DNA of 64,000 nt from Sphingobacteriales bacterium 44-15 (GCA_001899685.1 MKWG01000011.1:270925-334924); one strand, 5' to 3'; counted from the first letter of the stretch, positions 43,914 through 52,666 are shown. A program made the numbers and translations. Notes: generated by a model not told the origin, from the letters alone.

Positions 43914-44711
43914 ATGTATAATACATTTGAATTAGCAGCCAGGTATTTCCGGTATTATATTACTGCGGCCAATGGCAGGGGACATGGCATTCACTCTCCC
44001 TTCGTATACAGGTTTATTACCGGAGTATTGAACGACAACAGGATTTTCTATCCTTATAGCCGTATTGAAGCATTGCGGCAGGAAATGCTGACAAGCGCTG
44101 CCGTGGTAGAAGTAGACGATTTTGGTGCAGGCTCATCGGGACTTAACGGGAAAACGCGGAAGATAAAGGATATTGCCCGCCGGTCGTTGAAATCTCCCAA
44201 ATATGCACGACTGCTTTTTCGTATAGCCAATTATTATCAGCCGGGAAACATCCTTGAATTGGGTACTTCGCTCGGTATCACCACATCCTATCTCGCATCG
44301 GCCAACAGCCATGCCAAAGTGTATACCCTTGAAGGCGCCCCGGCAGTGGCCGGTATTGCAAAGGCAAATTTCAGGAAGCTGGGGCTGAGCAATATAAGTA
44401 CGATAACCGGGAATTTCGATGATACACTTGCACCTGTGCTGCAGCAGACAGGAACTGTTGATCTTGTGTTTATTGACGGCAATCACCGGAAAGCGCCTAC
44501 CCTTAAGTATGTGGAACAACTGAAGGCATATACCGGTGAAAGGTCAATAGTGATACTTGATGATATTCACTGGAGCGGGGAAATGGAAGATGCCTGGGCA
44601 GCCGTCCGCCTGGATCCATCTGTTACCTGCAGCATTGACCTGTTTTTTATCGGTATTCTTTTCTACACACCGGATTTTAAAACAAAGCAGCATTTTGTGA
44701 TCAGGTACTGA
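43914..44711 (+). CDS. Class I SAM-dependent methyltransferase (O-methyltransferase-like)
   Basis: This 265-aa Rossmann-fold protein has the SAM motif ILELGTSLGITTSYLA (~117-132) and VYTLEGAPAVAGIAKANF. The metal/acidic motif VDLVFIDGNHRKAPTLKYVEQL (~182-203) and IVILDDIHWSGEMEDAW follow, similar to catechol O-methyltransferase-type enzymes. Substrate unknown. It begins 8 nt after folA and is probably cotranscribed with thyA-folA, although no functional link is obvious. Confidence 0.85.
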   Translation: MYNTFELAARYFRYYITAANGRGHGIHSPFVYRFITGVLNDNRIFYPYSRIEALRQEMLTSAAVVEVDDFGAGSSGLNGKTRKIKDIARRSLKSPKYARLLFRIANYYQPGNILELGTSLGITTSYLASANSHAKVYTLEGAPAVAGIAKANFRKLGLSNISTITGNFDDTLAPVLQQTGTVDLVFIDGNHRKAPTLKYVEQLKAYTGERSIVILDDIHWSGEMEDAWAAVRLDPSVTCSIDLFFIGILFYTPDFKTKQHFVIRY

Positions 44712-44722
44712 GGCTGGCAGCA

Positions 44723-44770
44723 ATTAGCTGTGAGCTATGAGCTAAGGGCTTACGCTGATACCTCATCGCT
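44723..44770 (-). repeat. Heptanucleotide array downstream of the methyltransferase gene
   Basis: Read on the minus strand it begins with GATGAGGTATCAGC, the same start as the array at 2737, and then runs in 7-nt words of the GCTCATA/GCTCACA type. It occupies the gap before pntAA. Confidence 0.75.
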
Positions 44771-44802
44771 TTAAATTCCTGAAAAATCTTTACATTCAAT
44801 CT

Positions 44803-45927
44803 ATGATCGCCGGAATATTAAAAGAACCAGTGGGAGAGAAGAGGGTCTCTCTTCTGCCTGAACAGGCTGAAACTCTCGTAAAGAAAAATGTGACAGTAAG
44901 GATAGAGCAACAGGCTGGGGTAAACGCTTTTGCAGATGATGCTGCATATAGCTCCCGGTCTGTGGGCATTTCTTCACGCGCAGAGCTGTTAGATGCTTCG
45001 GATATTATTTTTACTCTCAACACTATTCCTGAATATGAAATAAAGCACCTAAAAAAAGACACAGTGCTGATCGGGGCTTTCCAGCCCTTGTACCACAGGG
45101 ATCTGATGGAGAAGTATGCCGCCGCCGGTATTACTGTTTTTAGCCTGGATATGCTGCCCCGAACCACCCGCGCTCAAACTATGGATGTGCTGAGCAGCCA
45201 GGCTAATATCGCAGGGTATAAAGCTGTGCTGCTTGCGTCAAATATATACAGCCGGTATATGCCCATGCTGATGACCGCTGCGGGCAGCATTGCCCCGGCA
45301 AAAGTGCTGGTGCTTGGCGCCGGAGTGGCAGGACTGCAGGCCATAGCTACATCCAGGAGGCTCGGCGCTGTAGTAGAAGTATTTGATACCCGCCCAGCAG
45401 TGAAGGAAGAAGTGATGAGCCTTGGCGCTAAATTTATTGAAGTGGATGGCGCTGCGGATGCGAGCAGCGCCGGTGGCTATGCAGTGGAGCAATCGGAAGC
45501 ATATAAGCAAAAACAGCAACAGAAGATAGCAGAATGCATCGGCCGGGCGGATATAGTGATCACCACTGCGCAGATCCCCGGAAAGCGGGCGCCTGTGCTG
45601 ATCACCGAAACAATGTTGCAGTCTATGCGCAAGGGTGCTGTAGTGGTTGATATAGCTGCTGCAACGGGAGGAAACACGCCGGTTACCAAAAACAATGAAA
45701 CTGTCTTGTATCACGGGGTAACCATAGCGGGCAATTCAAATTTACCTTCCACCATGCCGGCAGATGCCAGTAAATTGTATGGCAAGAACCTGCTTAATTT
45801 CCTGGCGCTGATCGTGGATAAGGAGGGAAAGCTGCTCCTGAATTTTGATGATGAGCTGGTGAACGGGGCATGTATTTGTCATGAAGGGCAAATCGTAAAC
45901 GAACGGTACATGTCAATGTTGCAATAA
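44803..45927 (+). CDS. pntAA: NAD(P) transhydrogenase subunit alpha part 1 (NAD-binding)
   Basis: This 374-aa soluble subunit (domain I) of the proton-translocating transhydrogenase binds NAD(H). Family motifs are the N-terminal GILKEPVGEKRVSLLPEQAETLVKK and TTRAQTMDVLSSQANIAGYKAVL. The dinucleotide fold is KVLVLGAGVAGLQAIATSRRLGAVVEVFD, and ITTAQIPGKRAPVLITETMLQSM follows. Alanine dehydrogenase is related, but the downstream pntAB supports the transhydrogenase call. Confidence 0.93.
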   Translation: MIAGILKEPVGEKRVSLLPEQAETLVKKNVTVRIEQQAGVNAFADDAAYSSRSVGISSRAELLDASDIIFTLNTIPEYEIKHLKKDTVLIGAFQPLYHRDLMEKYAAAGITVFSLDMLPRTTRAQTMDVLSSQANIAGYKAVLLASNIYSRYMPMLMTAAGSIAPAKVLVLGAGVAGLQAIATSRRLGAVVEVFDTRPAVKEEVMSLGAKFIEVDGAADASSAGGYAVEQSEAYKQKQQQKIAECIGRADIVITTAQIPGKRAPVLITETMLQSMRKGAVVVDIAAATGGNTPVTKNNETVLYHGVTIAGNSNLPSTMPADASKLYGKNLLNFLALIVDKEGKLLLNFDDELVNGACICHEGQIVNERYMSMLQ

Positions 45928-45953
45928 TTTATATAACAGGGAAAACTTCTTAT

Positions 45954-46295
45954 ATGCAAAATTTTCTTGAATGGGTCGCAACGCATCAGCAGATCATTTA
46001 TATCGTTATCCTGATGATCTTTGTCGGGATAGAAGTAATAGGGCATGTGCCTTCTGTGCTGCATACCCCTTTGATGAGCGGCGCCAATGCCATACACGGC
46101 GTAGTGATCATCGGCGCTATTATTGTAATGGGAAAAGCTGAAAGCGGCAACTATACCGCGCTCATTCTAGGCTTCCTCGCTGTGATCCTGGGAACGCTGA
46201 ATGTAGTAGGCGGGTTTGTGGTAACAGACCGGATGCTTGAAATGTTTAAGGCAAAGAAAGAGAAGAAAGCAGGAGGGGTAGGGGATAAGGAATAA
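45954..46295 (+). CDS. pntAB: NAD(P) transhydrogenase subunit alpha part 2 (membrane)
   Basis: This 113-aa protein has three hydrophobic helices (about 13-33, 45-60, 68-92), equal to the membrane part of PntA. It carries the conserved HTPLMSGANAIHGVVIIGA segment. It starts 26 nt after pntAA. The last residues (GGVGDKE and the stop) are encoded by the AAGGAAT array. The beta subunit gene pntB, normally next, is missing here; a thioesterase gene follows instead. Confidence 0.93.
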   Translation: MQNFLEWVATHQQIIYIVILMIFVGIEVIGHVPSVLHTPLMSGANAIHGVVIIGAIIVMGKAESGNYTALILGFLAVILGTLNVVGGFVVTDRMLEMFKAKKEKKAGGVGDKE

Positions 46296-46312
46296 GGAAT
46301 AAGGAATAAGGA
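46285..46312 (+). repeat. AAGGAAT heptanucleotide array
   Basis: Three tandem AAGGAAT words and one AAGGAGT begin inside the pntAB stop codon. A partly complementary run of CCTTA/CCCTA words follows up to 46342. Confidence 0.85.
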
Positions 46313-46374
46313 GTATGTCTTATACCCTATACCTTACCCCTTCAATATCCATATTACAATTAACACAGCCTCCC

Positions 46375-46382
46375 TATCTTTG
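46375..46382 (+). promoter_or_regulatory. -7 box of the thioesterase gene
   Basis: TATCTTTG at 46375-46382 matches TAnnTTTG and lies 14 nt before the ATG. No -33 TTG at 19 nt was found. Confidence 0.45.
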
Positions 46383-46396
46383 AACAAATCACAGCA

Positions 46397-46921
46397 ATGG
46401 CGACAAAATTAAAAACAGCAAAAGAATCTCTTATACAAATGACTGAACTGGTACTTCCCAATGATACAAATGTGTTTGGCAACCTGATGGGAGGGCGGCT
46501 GATGTACTGGATGGATATTGCTGCAGCGCTGTCGGCCCAAAAGCACGCCAACGCGCCGGTAGTCACCGCTTCTGTAGATAATATTTCCTTTGAGTCTCCC
46601 ATCAAATTGGGGAATGCCGTATATATTGAAGCAAAAGTAAGCCGGGCTTTCAACAGCTCCATGGAGGTGCACATGCATGTATGGGGTGAGGACCTTAAGC
46701 ACCAGCAGAAATACAAAAGCAATGAAGCTTACTATACTTTTGTTGCCCTGGATGCCTCCGGTAAATCGGCTCCGGTACCGCAACTGCTGCCGGAAACAGA
46801 AGAAGAAACCCGTTTATTCGACGGCGCCTTGCGCAGAAGACAACTCCGCCTGATACTTGGCGGAAAAATGGCGCCCAACGATGCAATAGAGCTTAAGGCA
46901 CTTTTCTCCGACGAAAGATGA
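46397..46921 (+). CDS. Acyl-CoA thioesterase (hotdog fold, YciA/BFIT-like)
   Basis: This 174-aa single-hotdog enzyme hydrolyses acyl-CoA. The motif LPNDTNVFGNLMGGRLMYWMDIAAALSAQKHA (~19-50) includes the active-site Asn/Asp region of YciA-type thioesterases. VTASVDNISFESPIKLGNAVYIEAKVSRAFNSSMEV follows. A charged ~35-residue C-terminal tail (GALRRRQLRL) extends past the domain. Chain-length preference unknown. Confidence 0.92.
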   Translation: MATKLKTAKESLIQMTELVLPNDTNVFGNLMGGRLMYWMDIAAALSAQKHANAPVVTASVDNISFESPIKLGNAVYIEAKVSRAFNSSMEVHMHVWGEDLKHQQKYKSNEAYYTFVALDASGKSAPVPQLLPETEEETRLFDGALRRRQLRLILGGKMAPNDAIELKALFSDER

Positions 46922-46930
46922 TAAAGGGTG

Positions 46931-47048
46931 AGGTGCCAGGTATCAGCTGTCAGCCGTGAGCAAACGAATGCTGAAGATCGGGGGAAACAGGAGACGTGAA
47001 AGGGGAGACGTGAAAGGTGAGAGATGAAAACTTGTAACTTGAAACCTC
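46931..47048 (+). repeat. Heptanucleotide arrays between convergent genes
   Basis: A first block (46938-46962) reads GGTATCA, GCTGTCA, GCCGTGA. A second block (46989-47045) reads ACGTGAA, AGGGGAG, ACGTGAA, AGGTGAG and then AACTTGT, AACTTGA, AACCTCA. The second block closely resembles the array at 5151-5255, including the change of word family. Confidence 0.8.
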
Positions 47049-47051
47049 ACT

Positions 47052-48149
47052 TTACAAAGACACTTTTTCCAGCCCCTCCAAAAAATCACCGGCTGCATCT
47101 GCACCGATCCCCGGAGCATCGGGTAGTTCTACAAAATAATTATTGTAGGTAACCCCGCCGGTCACCGGGTCTGTTTTGTGCCCCAGCATACAGGTATCCA
47201 TATCATAAAACTGTACATTTTCCTGTGAAGATGCAAAATGTGCGAAAGCAGTAAGCGCCACACGGCTTTCCAGCATACCGCCCATCATGCATGGGATGCT
47301 TTTTGCCTCACACACCGCATTTATCTTCAGCGCTTCTAATATGCCACCGCTCTTTGCAAATTTAATATTTACGTAAGTGCAGCCATCGCTGCTGATAATT
47401 CGTTCCGCATCATGATGATCAAATACACTTTCATCGGCCATAACAGGTATAGGCGATAGTTTTTTCAACGCGGGCAAATGATGATCATTATAGCTCCGCA
47501 TGGGTTGTTCGCAGAACTGTATATCATATTTGCCAAGCGCGGTCAACGCCTTTTGCGCCTCTTCATAATCCCATCCCTGGTTGGCGTCTATACGTAACTG
47601 TATATCCGGGCCTACAGCATCCCGTATCCGTCTTATCCGCTCTGTATCTTCCTGTGCTGTTCTGCCAAGCTTCACTTTTATGATGCGCACGCCATCCGCT
47701 TTGAAAGCTGCAGCTTTCTTTGCCATATTTTCCGGAGTATCAATGCCGATGGTGAGATCGGTTTCCATGGATTTTTTATTCCCACCCAAAAAAGCATATA
47801 AAGGCAGGTCTGCATGCTTTGCACTGATATCATACAGCGCCATATCAAAAGCGCTTTTAATGGTGCTGTTGCCGGCGATACAATCGTGGAGCTCCTTCAT
47901 ACGCTCCTCAATGCTGAGCGGGTTTTTCCCCTTCCACAAGTGAGCAAAATCTTTTGCTATTTCAAAGCAGGTAGCCTGGGTCTCTCCAACGATCATGGGA
48001 AATGCGGAACATTCGCCAACGCCATATATCTCCTCATCGGTAAATACCCTGATAAAAATATTCTGTGCAAAATGCATCGTCCCTGTCGCAATCGTAAAAG
48101 GGTGCATCGGTATGCTGAACTTATAAATATCCGTGCCTGTTATTTTCAT
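47052..48149 (-). CDS. Dipeptide epimerase, enolase superfamily (muconate-lactonizing subgroup)
   Basis: This 365-aa TIM-barrel enzyme probably epimerises dipeptides such as L-Ala-L-Glu from murein. Catalytic motifs are RIIKVKLGR (K-x-K base, ~158), IQLRIDANQGWDYEEAQ (metal Asp ~190), FCEQPMRSYND (Glu ~216), PVMADESVFDHHDAERI (Asp ~242) and YVNIKFAKSGGI (second base Lys ~265). The start at 48149 (MKITGTDIYKFSIP) is chosen; the upstream frame runs through a repeat. Substrate specificity within the subgroup is inferred. Confidence 0.88.
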   Translation of the reverse strand: MKITGTDIYKFSIPMHPFTIATGTMHFAQNIFIRVFTDEEIYGVGECSAFPMIVGETQATCFEIAKDFAHLWKGKNPLSIEERMKELHDCIAGNSTIKSAFDMALYDISAKHADLPLYAFLGGNKKSMETDLTIGIDTPENMAKKAAAFKADGVRIIKVKLGRTAQEDTERIRRIRDAVGPDIQLRIDANQGWDYEEAQKALTALGKYDIQFCEQPMRSYNDHHLPALKKLSPIPVMADESVFDHHDAERIISSDGCTYVNIKFAKSGGILEALKINAVCEAKSIPCMMGGMLESRVALTAFAHFASSQENVQFYDMDTCMLGHKTDPVTGGVTYNNYFVELPDAPGIGADAAGDFLEGLEKVSL

Positions 48150-48171
48150 AATACGCAAGATAAGGAAAAGG

Positions 48172-48250
48172 GCTATCAGGTATGGGCTATGAGCAATGGG
48201 TGTCAGCCCATAGCCCATTGCTCATAGCTCATAGCCCATTACTCACAGCT
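48172..48250. repeat. Folded heptanucleotide array between the TonB receptor and the epimerase
   Basis: GGGCTATGAGCAATGGG (48183-48199) is followed by its near-complement CCCATAGCCCATTGCTCATAG, then CTCATAG, CCCATTA, CTCACAG words. The array fills the gap between the two minus-strand genes and reaches the receptor stop codon. Confidence 0.8.
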
Positions 48251-50618
48251 ATAGTTTTACATTCACCCCAACCATAAAATTCGTGCCCGCCATCGGGAAA
48301 TAATAATTTTCATTTACCACATTCCCTCCGTATATATAACTGTAGGTATAGCCGTTTGGCTCATACAGGGTATTGAAGATATTATTTACCTGGAGCATAA
48401 AGCTGATCTCCCGGAATAAAAGTTTATGCACTGTATATATGGTTCTGAAGTCCTGTATATAATAGGCCCGGAGCATGCGGGCCCTATTGCCGGTATTGTC
48501 GAGGTATTGCCTGCTTACATATTTGCTCAACAGGCTTAATTCCCAATTTTTCACAGGTGTAAAGCCAAGCGTAGCGCTGCCTACAACGGCTGGAGAGAAG
48601 GCTATATCTGCTTTGTCGAAAGCTTCCTGCTTTTGTCCGCCATTATCATAATCATCATAGTAAGCGGTATAGTTTTTCACTTTGCCGGAGCTGAATGCGA
48701 TATTGCCGCCTGCATTGAACCATGCCGAAGGGCGCCAGTCTGCCTGGAGCTCGATGCCGGCCCTATAGCTGTTGGGAACATTGGTTCTTGTATAAGCGCC
48801 AACGTCATTTATTTTTCCTGTCAGCACCAACTGGTTTTTGTAAAGCATATAATAAATATTTGCTCCCCAGTTAAAGGAGCTTCCTTTACGGTTGATGCCT
48901 GCCTCAAAGTCGTGAAGACGCTCGGGTTTTGGCCGCTGTTGCAGGCCTGCTTCAAAATCATCGCGGTTAGGTTCCTTTCCGGCAAGTGCGTACGATACAA
49001 AGCCGGTCCAGTTGCCGTTGCTGTAAGTCAACCCGGCCTTGGGGTTCAGGAAATTGTATTTTTCATCGATCCGTAAATCCGGATTATCCCTGAAACCGTT
49101 CAGCACATAGTGCACATTACGATATTGCAGATCCAGGAAGCCGTCAAGATGGTTGCCAAACCGTTGCTGCAGCTTTGAATATATATTGAAATCTGTTTTT
49201 TTCGCATTGAGGTGATACCAACTGTAGTCTTTGGCAATGCCGGTTTGCGCCCAGATCACTTTGCCGTAATGCTTTCCGTCATACGTTGTCCAGCCGCCGC
49301 CTGTGATCCATTGTGTGCCTTTCCGCTGGTATTGCAGGGAAAAAATACTGCCATAATAGTAATTGTCGAGCCATAGCTGGCGCACAAGATCTGTGGCGGT
49401 AACAATAGAATCGCCTATCACCTGATTATCAAGCCCGATCTTTGAAAAGGGAACACCTGCCTTATACTGCTCATAATATCCCTTGCCTCTTGTAAGGAAG
49501 CCGGCAACATTGAACCTGAGCACGTCATTGATCTCCTGGTTGTAAAACAACTGGTAATGATCCTGCTTATAATTATCCGTTTCATTATCGTAAGGTTCCC
49601 CGGGTTTTTCTGTGCCCGCGGAATTGTAAGTGCGGTCGGTCGCCAGCTTATCTTCCGGTACTCCGTTCCATGCCTGGTAGGTTTTTTCTTTCCCGGAAAA
49701 CGTATTGAACCTCACTGAAGATCTGCCTGCAAAATATGCGGTAGAGAAATAGTAGGATTTCAGGTCGCTGGAAGCACGGTCTATATAGCCGTCGCTGGTA
49801 ATGGAGGAAAGCCTGGCATCAACGGTAAAATGCCCGTCAATCAACCCTGTCCCTGCTTTGATGTTATGTTTCCATGTGTTAAAAGACCCGAAAGCATTGC
49901 TGCTTTCTGCATAAGGATTCTCATTAAATTCATTGGTGCTCATATTGATAGTAGCTCCGAAAGCTCCTGCACCATTGCTGCTGGTGCCCACGCCCCGCTG
50001 CACCTGGATGCTGCTTACTGAAGATACAAAGTCCGGCAGGTCAACAAAAAAGCTTCCCTGCGATTCGGCATCGTTGTATGGGATGCCATTAAGAGTGACG
50101 TTGATCCTTGTTGCATCACTGCCCCTGATACGAAAGGCGGTGTATCCAACACCATTCCCTGCATCTGAATTTATAGTAACAGAAGGCAACTGATTCAATA
50201 CAAAAGGAAGGTCCTGACCGAGATTGAGCTTTTCGATCTGGAGCTTTGATAAGCTGCTTTTTGCAAAAGGAGCTTTTTCACCTGCTCTCACGCCTTTTAT
50301 TTCCACAGGCTGCAGTAATAAAGGTATTCTTTCCAGCAGGATGGTTACCGGCCGGCTGGAATTGGAATTGATTGCTGTCACAGCATCCTTATAGCCCACC
50401 GCAGTGACCAGCACATTATAACCGGCTGCTTTGATATGGGAAAAGCTGAAATTGCCGTTCTCATCAGTAATAGTGGCTGTATTACCCGGAAGTGTTACGG
50501 TAGCATTGACGACCGGAGCACCGGTAGACTTATCTTTCACATTCCCATGCACAGAAGATTGTGCAGGGAGAATTGTATGCAAGGCTAAAGCCATTGCGGC
50601 CATCATCATTTTTTTCAT
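48249..50618 (-). CDS. TonB-dependent outer-membrane receptor, probably for thiamine
   Basis: This 789-aa receptor has a signal peptide (MKKMMMAAMALALHTILPAQ). A carboxypeptidase-regulatory-like beta domain spans ~22-100 (VHGNVKDKSTGAPVVNATVTLPG). The plug domain follows at about 110-230 (LPSVTINSDAGNGVGYTAFRIRGSDATRINVTLNGIPYNDAESQ), and then the beta barrel to the C-terminal TNFMVGVNVKL. A TPP riboswitch lies on the same strand 104 nt before the start, so the ligand is most likely thiamine, its phosphate or a precursor (inference from regulation). ATG at 50618 is chosen; the open frame further upstream runs into the riboswitch leader. No inner-membrane thiamine transporter gene is adjacent. 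Confidence 0.92.
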   Translation of the reverse strand: MKKMMMAAMALALHTILPAQSSVHGNVKDKSTGAPVVNATVTLPGNTATITDENGNFSFSHIKAAGYNVLVTAVGYKDAVTAINSNSSRPVTILLERIPLLLQPVEIKGVRAGEKAPFAKSSLSKLQIEKLNLGQDLPFVLNQLPSVTINSDAGNGVGYTAFRIRGSDATRINVTLNGIPYNDAESQGSFFVDLPDFVSSVSSIQVQRGVGTSSNGAGAFGATINMSTNEFNENPYAESSNAFGSFNTWKHNIKAGTGLIDGHFTVDARLSSITSDGYIDRASSDLKSYYFSTAYFAGRSSVRFNTFSGKEKTYQAWNGVPEDKLATDRTYNSAGTEKPGEPYDNETDNYKQDHYQLFYNQEINDVLRFNVAGFLTRGKGYYEQYKAGVPFSKIGLDNQVIGDSIVTATDLVRQLWLDNYYYGSIFSLQYQRKGTQWITGGGWTTYDGKHYGKVIWAQTGIAKDYSWYHLNAKKTDFNIYSKLQQRFGNHLDGFLDLQYRNVHYVLNGFRDNPDLRIDEKYNFLNPKAGLTYSNGNWTGFVSYALAGKEPNRDDFEAGLQQRPKPERLHDFEAGINRKGSSFNWGANIYYMLYKNQLVLTGKINDVGAYTRTNVPNSYRAGIELQADWRPSAWFNAGGNIAFSSGKVKNYTAYYDDYDNGGQKQEAFDKADIAFSPAVVGSATLGFTPVKNWELSLLSKYVSRQYLDNTGNRARMLRAYYIQDFRTIYTVHKLLFREISFMLQVNNIFNTLYEPNGYTYSYIYGGNVVNENYYFPMAGTNFMVGVNVKL

Positions 50619-50633
50619 TCTGTTTTTGTTGTA

Positions 50634-50680
50634 GGTTACGGCGTGCATATCAGTTTTGCATGCACTCACTTGCCGGAACC
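50634..50680 (-). promoter_or_regulatory. Candidate expression-platform hairpin of the TPP riboswitch
   Basis: On the minus strand GGTT-C-CGGC pairs with GCCG-T-AACC, and inside it GTGCAT pairs with ATGCAC. The hairpin ends 15 nt before the receptor ATG, after the aptamer. It lacks a U-tract, so control of ribosome access is more likely than termination (inference). Confidence 0.5.
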
Positions 50681-50722
50681 AGGTGTACAAAAACAGGAAA
50701 GGAGAGAGGTGAGGACTCATCC

Positions 50723-50804
50723 TTCCCTGCGCAGGTATTATCCTGATCAGGTTCTACGGGTTTGATCTCAGCCCCCGATATTAAATCGGGCAGCACCCCG
50801 GGAA
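50723..50804 (-). ncRNA. TPP (thiamine pyrophosphate) riboswitch
   Basis: The minus strand reads GGGGTGC, then GGGGGCTGAGATCAAACCCG, GAACCTGATCAGGATAATACC and TGCGCAGGGAA. These are the conserved thi-box elements in order, with a TTCCC/GGGAA P1 closing stem and a CCCGAT...ATCGGG variable stem. It precedes the TonB receptor gene. Confidence 0.95.
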
Positions 50805-50949
50805 TCACTGAGGTTAAAACAAACTTTAACCGCGGTTGTTTGTAAGCACAAAGTTAAAGGAGAATTAAATTATCTTCCAAATCCTGTAACTTTCCGGCAC
50901 TCCGACCGTATAATTATTGCTGCATTACGGCATAAAAAACAGCATTATT

Positions 50950-51675
50950 ATGAGAAAGATAATAGCACTTGTTTTAGGGGTTACAGCTTTTGCTTCTGTA
51001 TACGCCCAGGATGATAAGGTATTTGTGCACGATAATAATGCCCGGCCGCGCAATATCGGTTCATCTTTTACCGGTATTGCTGTTTCGGGAGCTATTGACC
51101 TGTATCTTTCACAGTCGGATGAAGAAGTTGTGGTGGTGAGCGCCGCTGATGTAAAATACAGGGAAAAGATAGTGACGGAAGTAAAAAACGGGATACTGAA
51201 CATTTATTTTGACGGAAAAGGATTTAACTGGAATGCCGGTGACAAGAAGCTGAAAGCTTATGTGTCGTTCAAAAATATCAGCAGGCTCAGCGCTTCAGGG
51301 TCATCTGATATTTATGCCAATGGTGTGATAAAAGTGGAGTCGCTGGATCTTACCCTTTCCGGTTCCAGCGATTTTAAAGGAGCTGTAGATGTAGCGGAAC
51401 TTTCGCTTAATCAGAGCGGCAGCTCAGACTCACAGATCAGCGGGAGAGCGGATAAGGTGAACATTAATGTAAGCGGCGCAAGTGATGTAAAGGGCTACGA
51501 CCTAATCACTGATTACTGTGAAGCCAATGCTTCGGGGGCTTCAGATATACAGCTCACTATCAATAAAGAAGTTAATGTAATAGCCAGTGGCTCAAGTGAT
51601 GTGTATTACAGGGGTAATGCTGTGGTAAAAAATATCAGGAGCAGCGGTTCCAGCAGCGTTAGGCGGAGGGATTGA
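50950..51675 (+). CDS. Exported GIN-domain (DUF2807) protein
   Basis: This 241-aa protein has a signal peptide (MRKIIALVLGVTAFASVYAQ). Residues ~38-235 form the repetitive beta-helix-like head GIN domain with recurring (S/A)SG(S/A)SD motifs (ASGSSDI, LSGSSDF, QSGSSDS, VSGASDV, ASGASDI, ASGSSDV). It is found widely in Bacteroidota as a putative auto-transporter-adhesin-like surface domain; function is not established. It is divergent from the TPP-regulated receptor. Confidence 0.9.
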   Translation: MRKIIALVLGVTAFASVYAQDDKVFVHDNNARPRNIGSSFTGIAVSGAIDLYLSQSDEEVVVVSAADVKYREKIVTEVKNGILNIYFDGKGFNWNAGDKKLKAYVSFKNISRLSASGSSDIYANGVIKVESLDLTLSGSSDFKGAVDVAELSLNQSGSSDSQISGRADKVNINVSGASDVKGYDLITDYCEANASGASDIQLTINKEVNVIASGSSDVYYRGNAVVKNIRSSGSSSVRRRD

Positions 51676-52255
51676 CCGGTAAATATATTGCCCTGGTCTA
51701 TAAAAAAAGCGGACCCTGAAACGGATCCGCTCCTATTGGATAAACGGGCTCTCCAAAGGGGTACAGTAACTGATTGCCTTGTTTTCATGCGTGAGCTAGT
51801 TGAGGAATCCGGAATCAGGAGTGGTAACAGTACGGAAGAAGAATATTGGGGTTAAAATATAAGATAATGAATAACACTTAGCCTGCTTTTAGAGGTGGCA
51901 AAACAGGACTGGTATGACCCTAAGATACTAAAAAACAGCACAACTTTTAAAAACATTTTACGGGTTACGGGGCAGGGGCGTATTCCAGTTTTTTACAAAA
52001 AATTGCATGTATAAGTGTTCTGTGCTGCCGAACCCCATAATGATCGTATTGCTGTTGGTAGTTTCCCGCAATTCATAATTAACCTTCAAACAACGAGAGC
52101 TGTGCAACAATCTCCTTCTCTTTGGGATAGCTTTCTTTTCTCTCATCACCGTGTTTCATCTCACGAAATATAGCCAGGTTAAGATAAAAATATAACTGTT
52201 TATTTGATAAAATGTAATGTATTCATTACATTTGGTAAATTAAAAATTACATTTT
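51676..52255. other. 580-bp gap; no convincing gene
   Basis: The gap holds a hairpin at 51708-51731 (AGCGGACC...GGATCCGCT with one bulged T, preceded by seven A) that would be a terminator for minus-strand transcription. Short minus-strand frames at 51958-52149 look like noise or decayed sequence. The right end carries the promoter-operator of the next pair. I see nothing else. Confidence 0.6.
52203..52234 (+). promoter_or_regulatory. Promoter with overlapping palindromic operator
   Basis: TTTG at 52203-52206, a 20-nt spacer and TACATTTG at 52227-52234 fit the Bacteroidota promoter. A perfect 10-4-10 palindrome, AAATGTAATG-TATT-CATTACATTT (52210-52233), covers the spacer and the -7 box. A further ATTACATTTT half-site lies at 52247-52256 just at the ATG. 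The likely ligand is the small HTH protein encoded second in the operon. Confidence 0.7.
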
Positions 52256-52666
52256 ATGCAGAAAAGCTCTTTTCCTTATTCCTATTGGACAAAGATCCTG
52301 GGAGTAGTAATAATCGTTGCAGGAGTTATAAGCTTTTTTCTGCGGTATCATAAGAGGGGAATTTTTGATTTAAATGAACTGGCTATCGGACTTAGCTGGG
52401 GATTTGTTTTTATATTTTTTTCGAAAGAAAAAACAGATGATGAAATGATACATGGACTGAAGTTCAGAGCATTGACATGGGCCATTATTGTAGCGTTTTC
52501 TATTACTCATCTTTTTAATTATCTTTTTCTCAATTGGCGTTTTGAACGGGAGCGCGGTATGATCCTTTCTGTTTCTGCGTATCAGTTTTTAGCGCTCACA
52601 CTCATTATCGCTACGGTAAGCTTTCATTATCTGAAACATCAGGCAACGTCAAATGAAGAGCAATGA
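52256..52666 (+). CDS. Small membrane protein, partner of the HTH regulator
   Basis: This 136-aa protein has four hydrophobic helices (residues ~12-32, 40-58, 74-94, 104-124) with short loops. No catalytic motif is visible. It overlaps the following HTH gene by 4 bp (ATGA), so translation is coupled. Pairs of a small membrane protein and a YozG-like Cro/CI regulator are common in Bacteroidota and Firmicutes; the role is unknown, possibly membrane-linked control of the regulator. Confidence 0.8.
   Translation: MQKSSFPYSYWTKILGVVIIVAGVISFFLRYHKRGIFDLNELAIGLSWGFVFIFFSKEKTDDEMIHGLKFRALTWAIIVAFSITHLFNYLFLNWRFERERGMILSVSAYQFLALTLIIATVSFHYLKHQATSNEEQ

Noticed and set aside
51958..52149. 63-codon minus-strand frame in the 580-bp gap
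   Set aside because: Basic, low-complexity start, no homology recognised and no promoter; could be decayed sequence at best.
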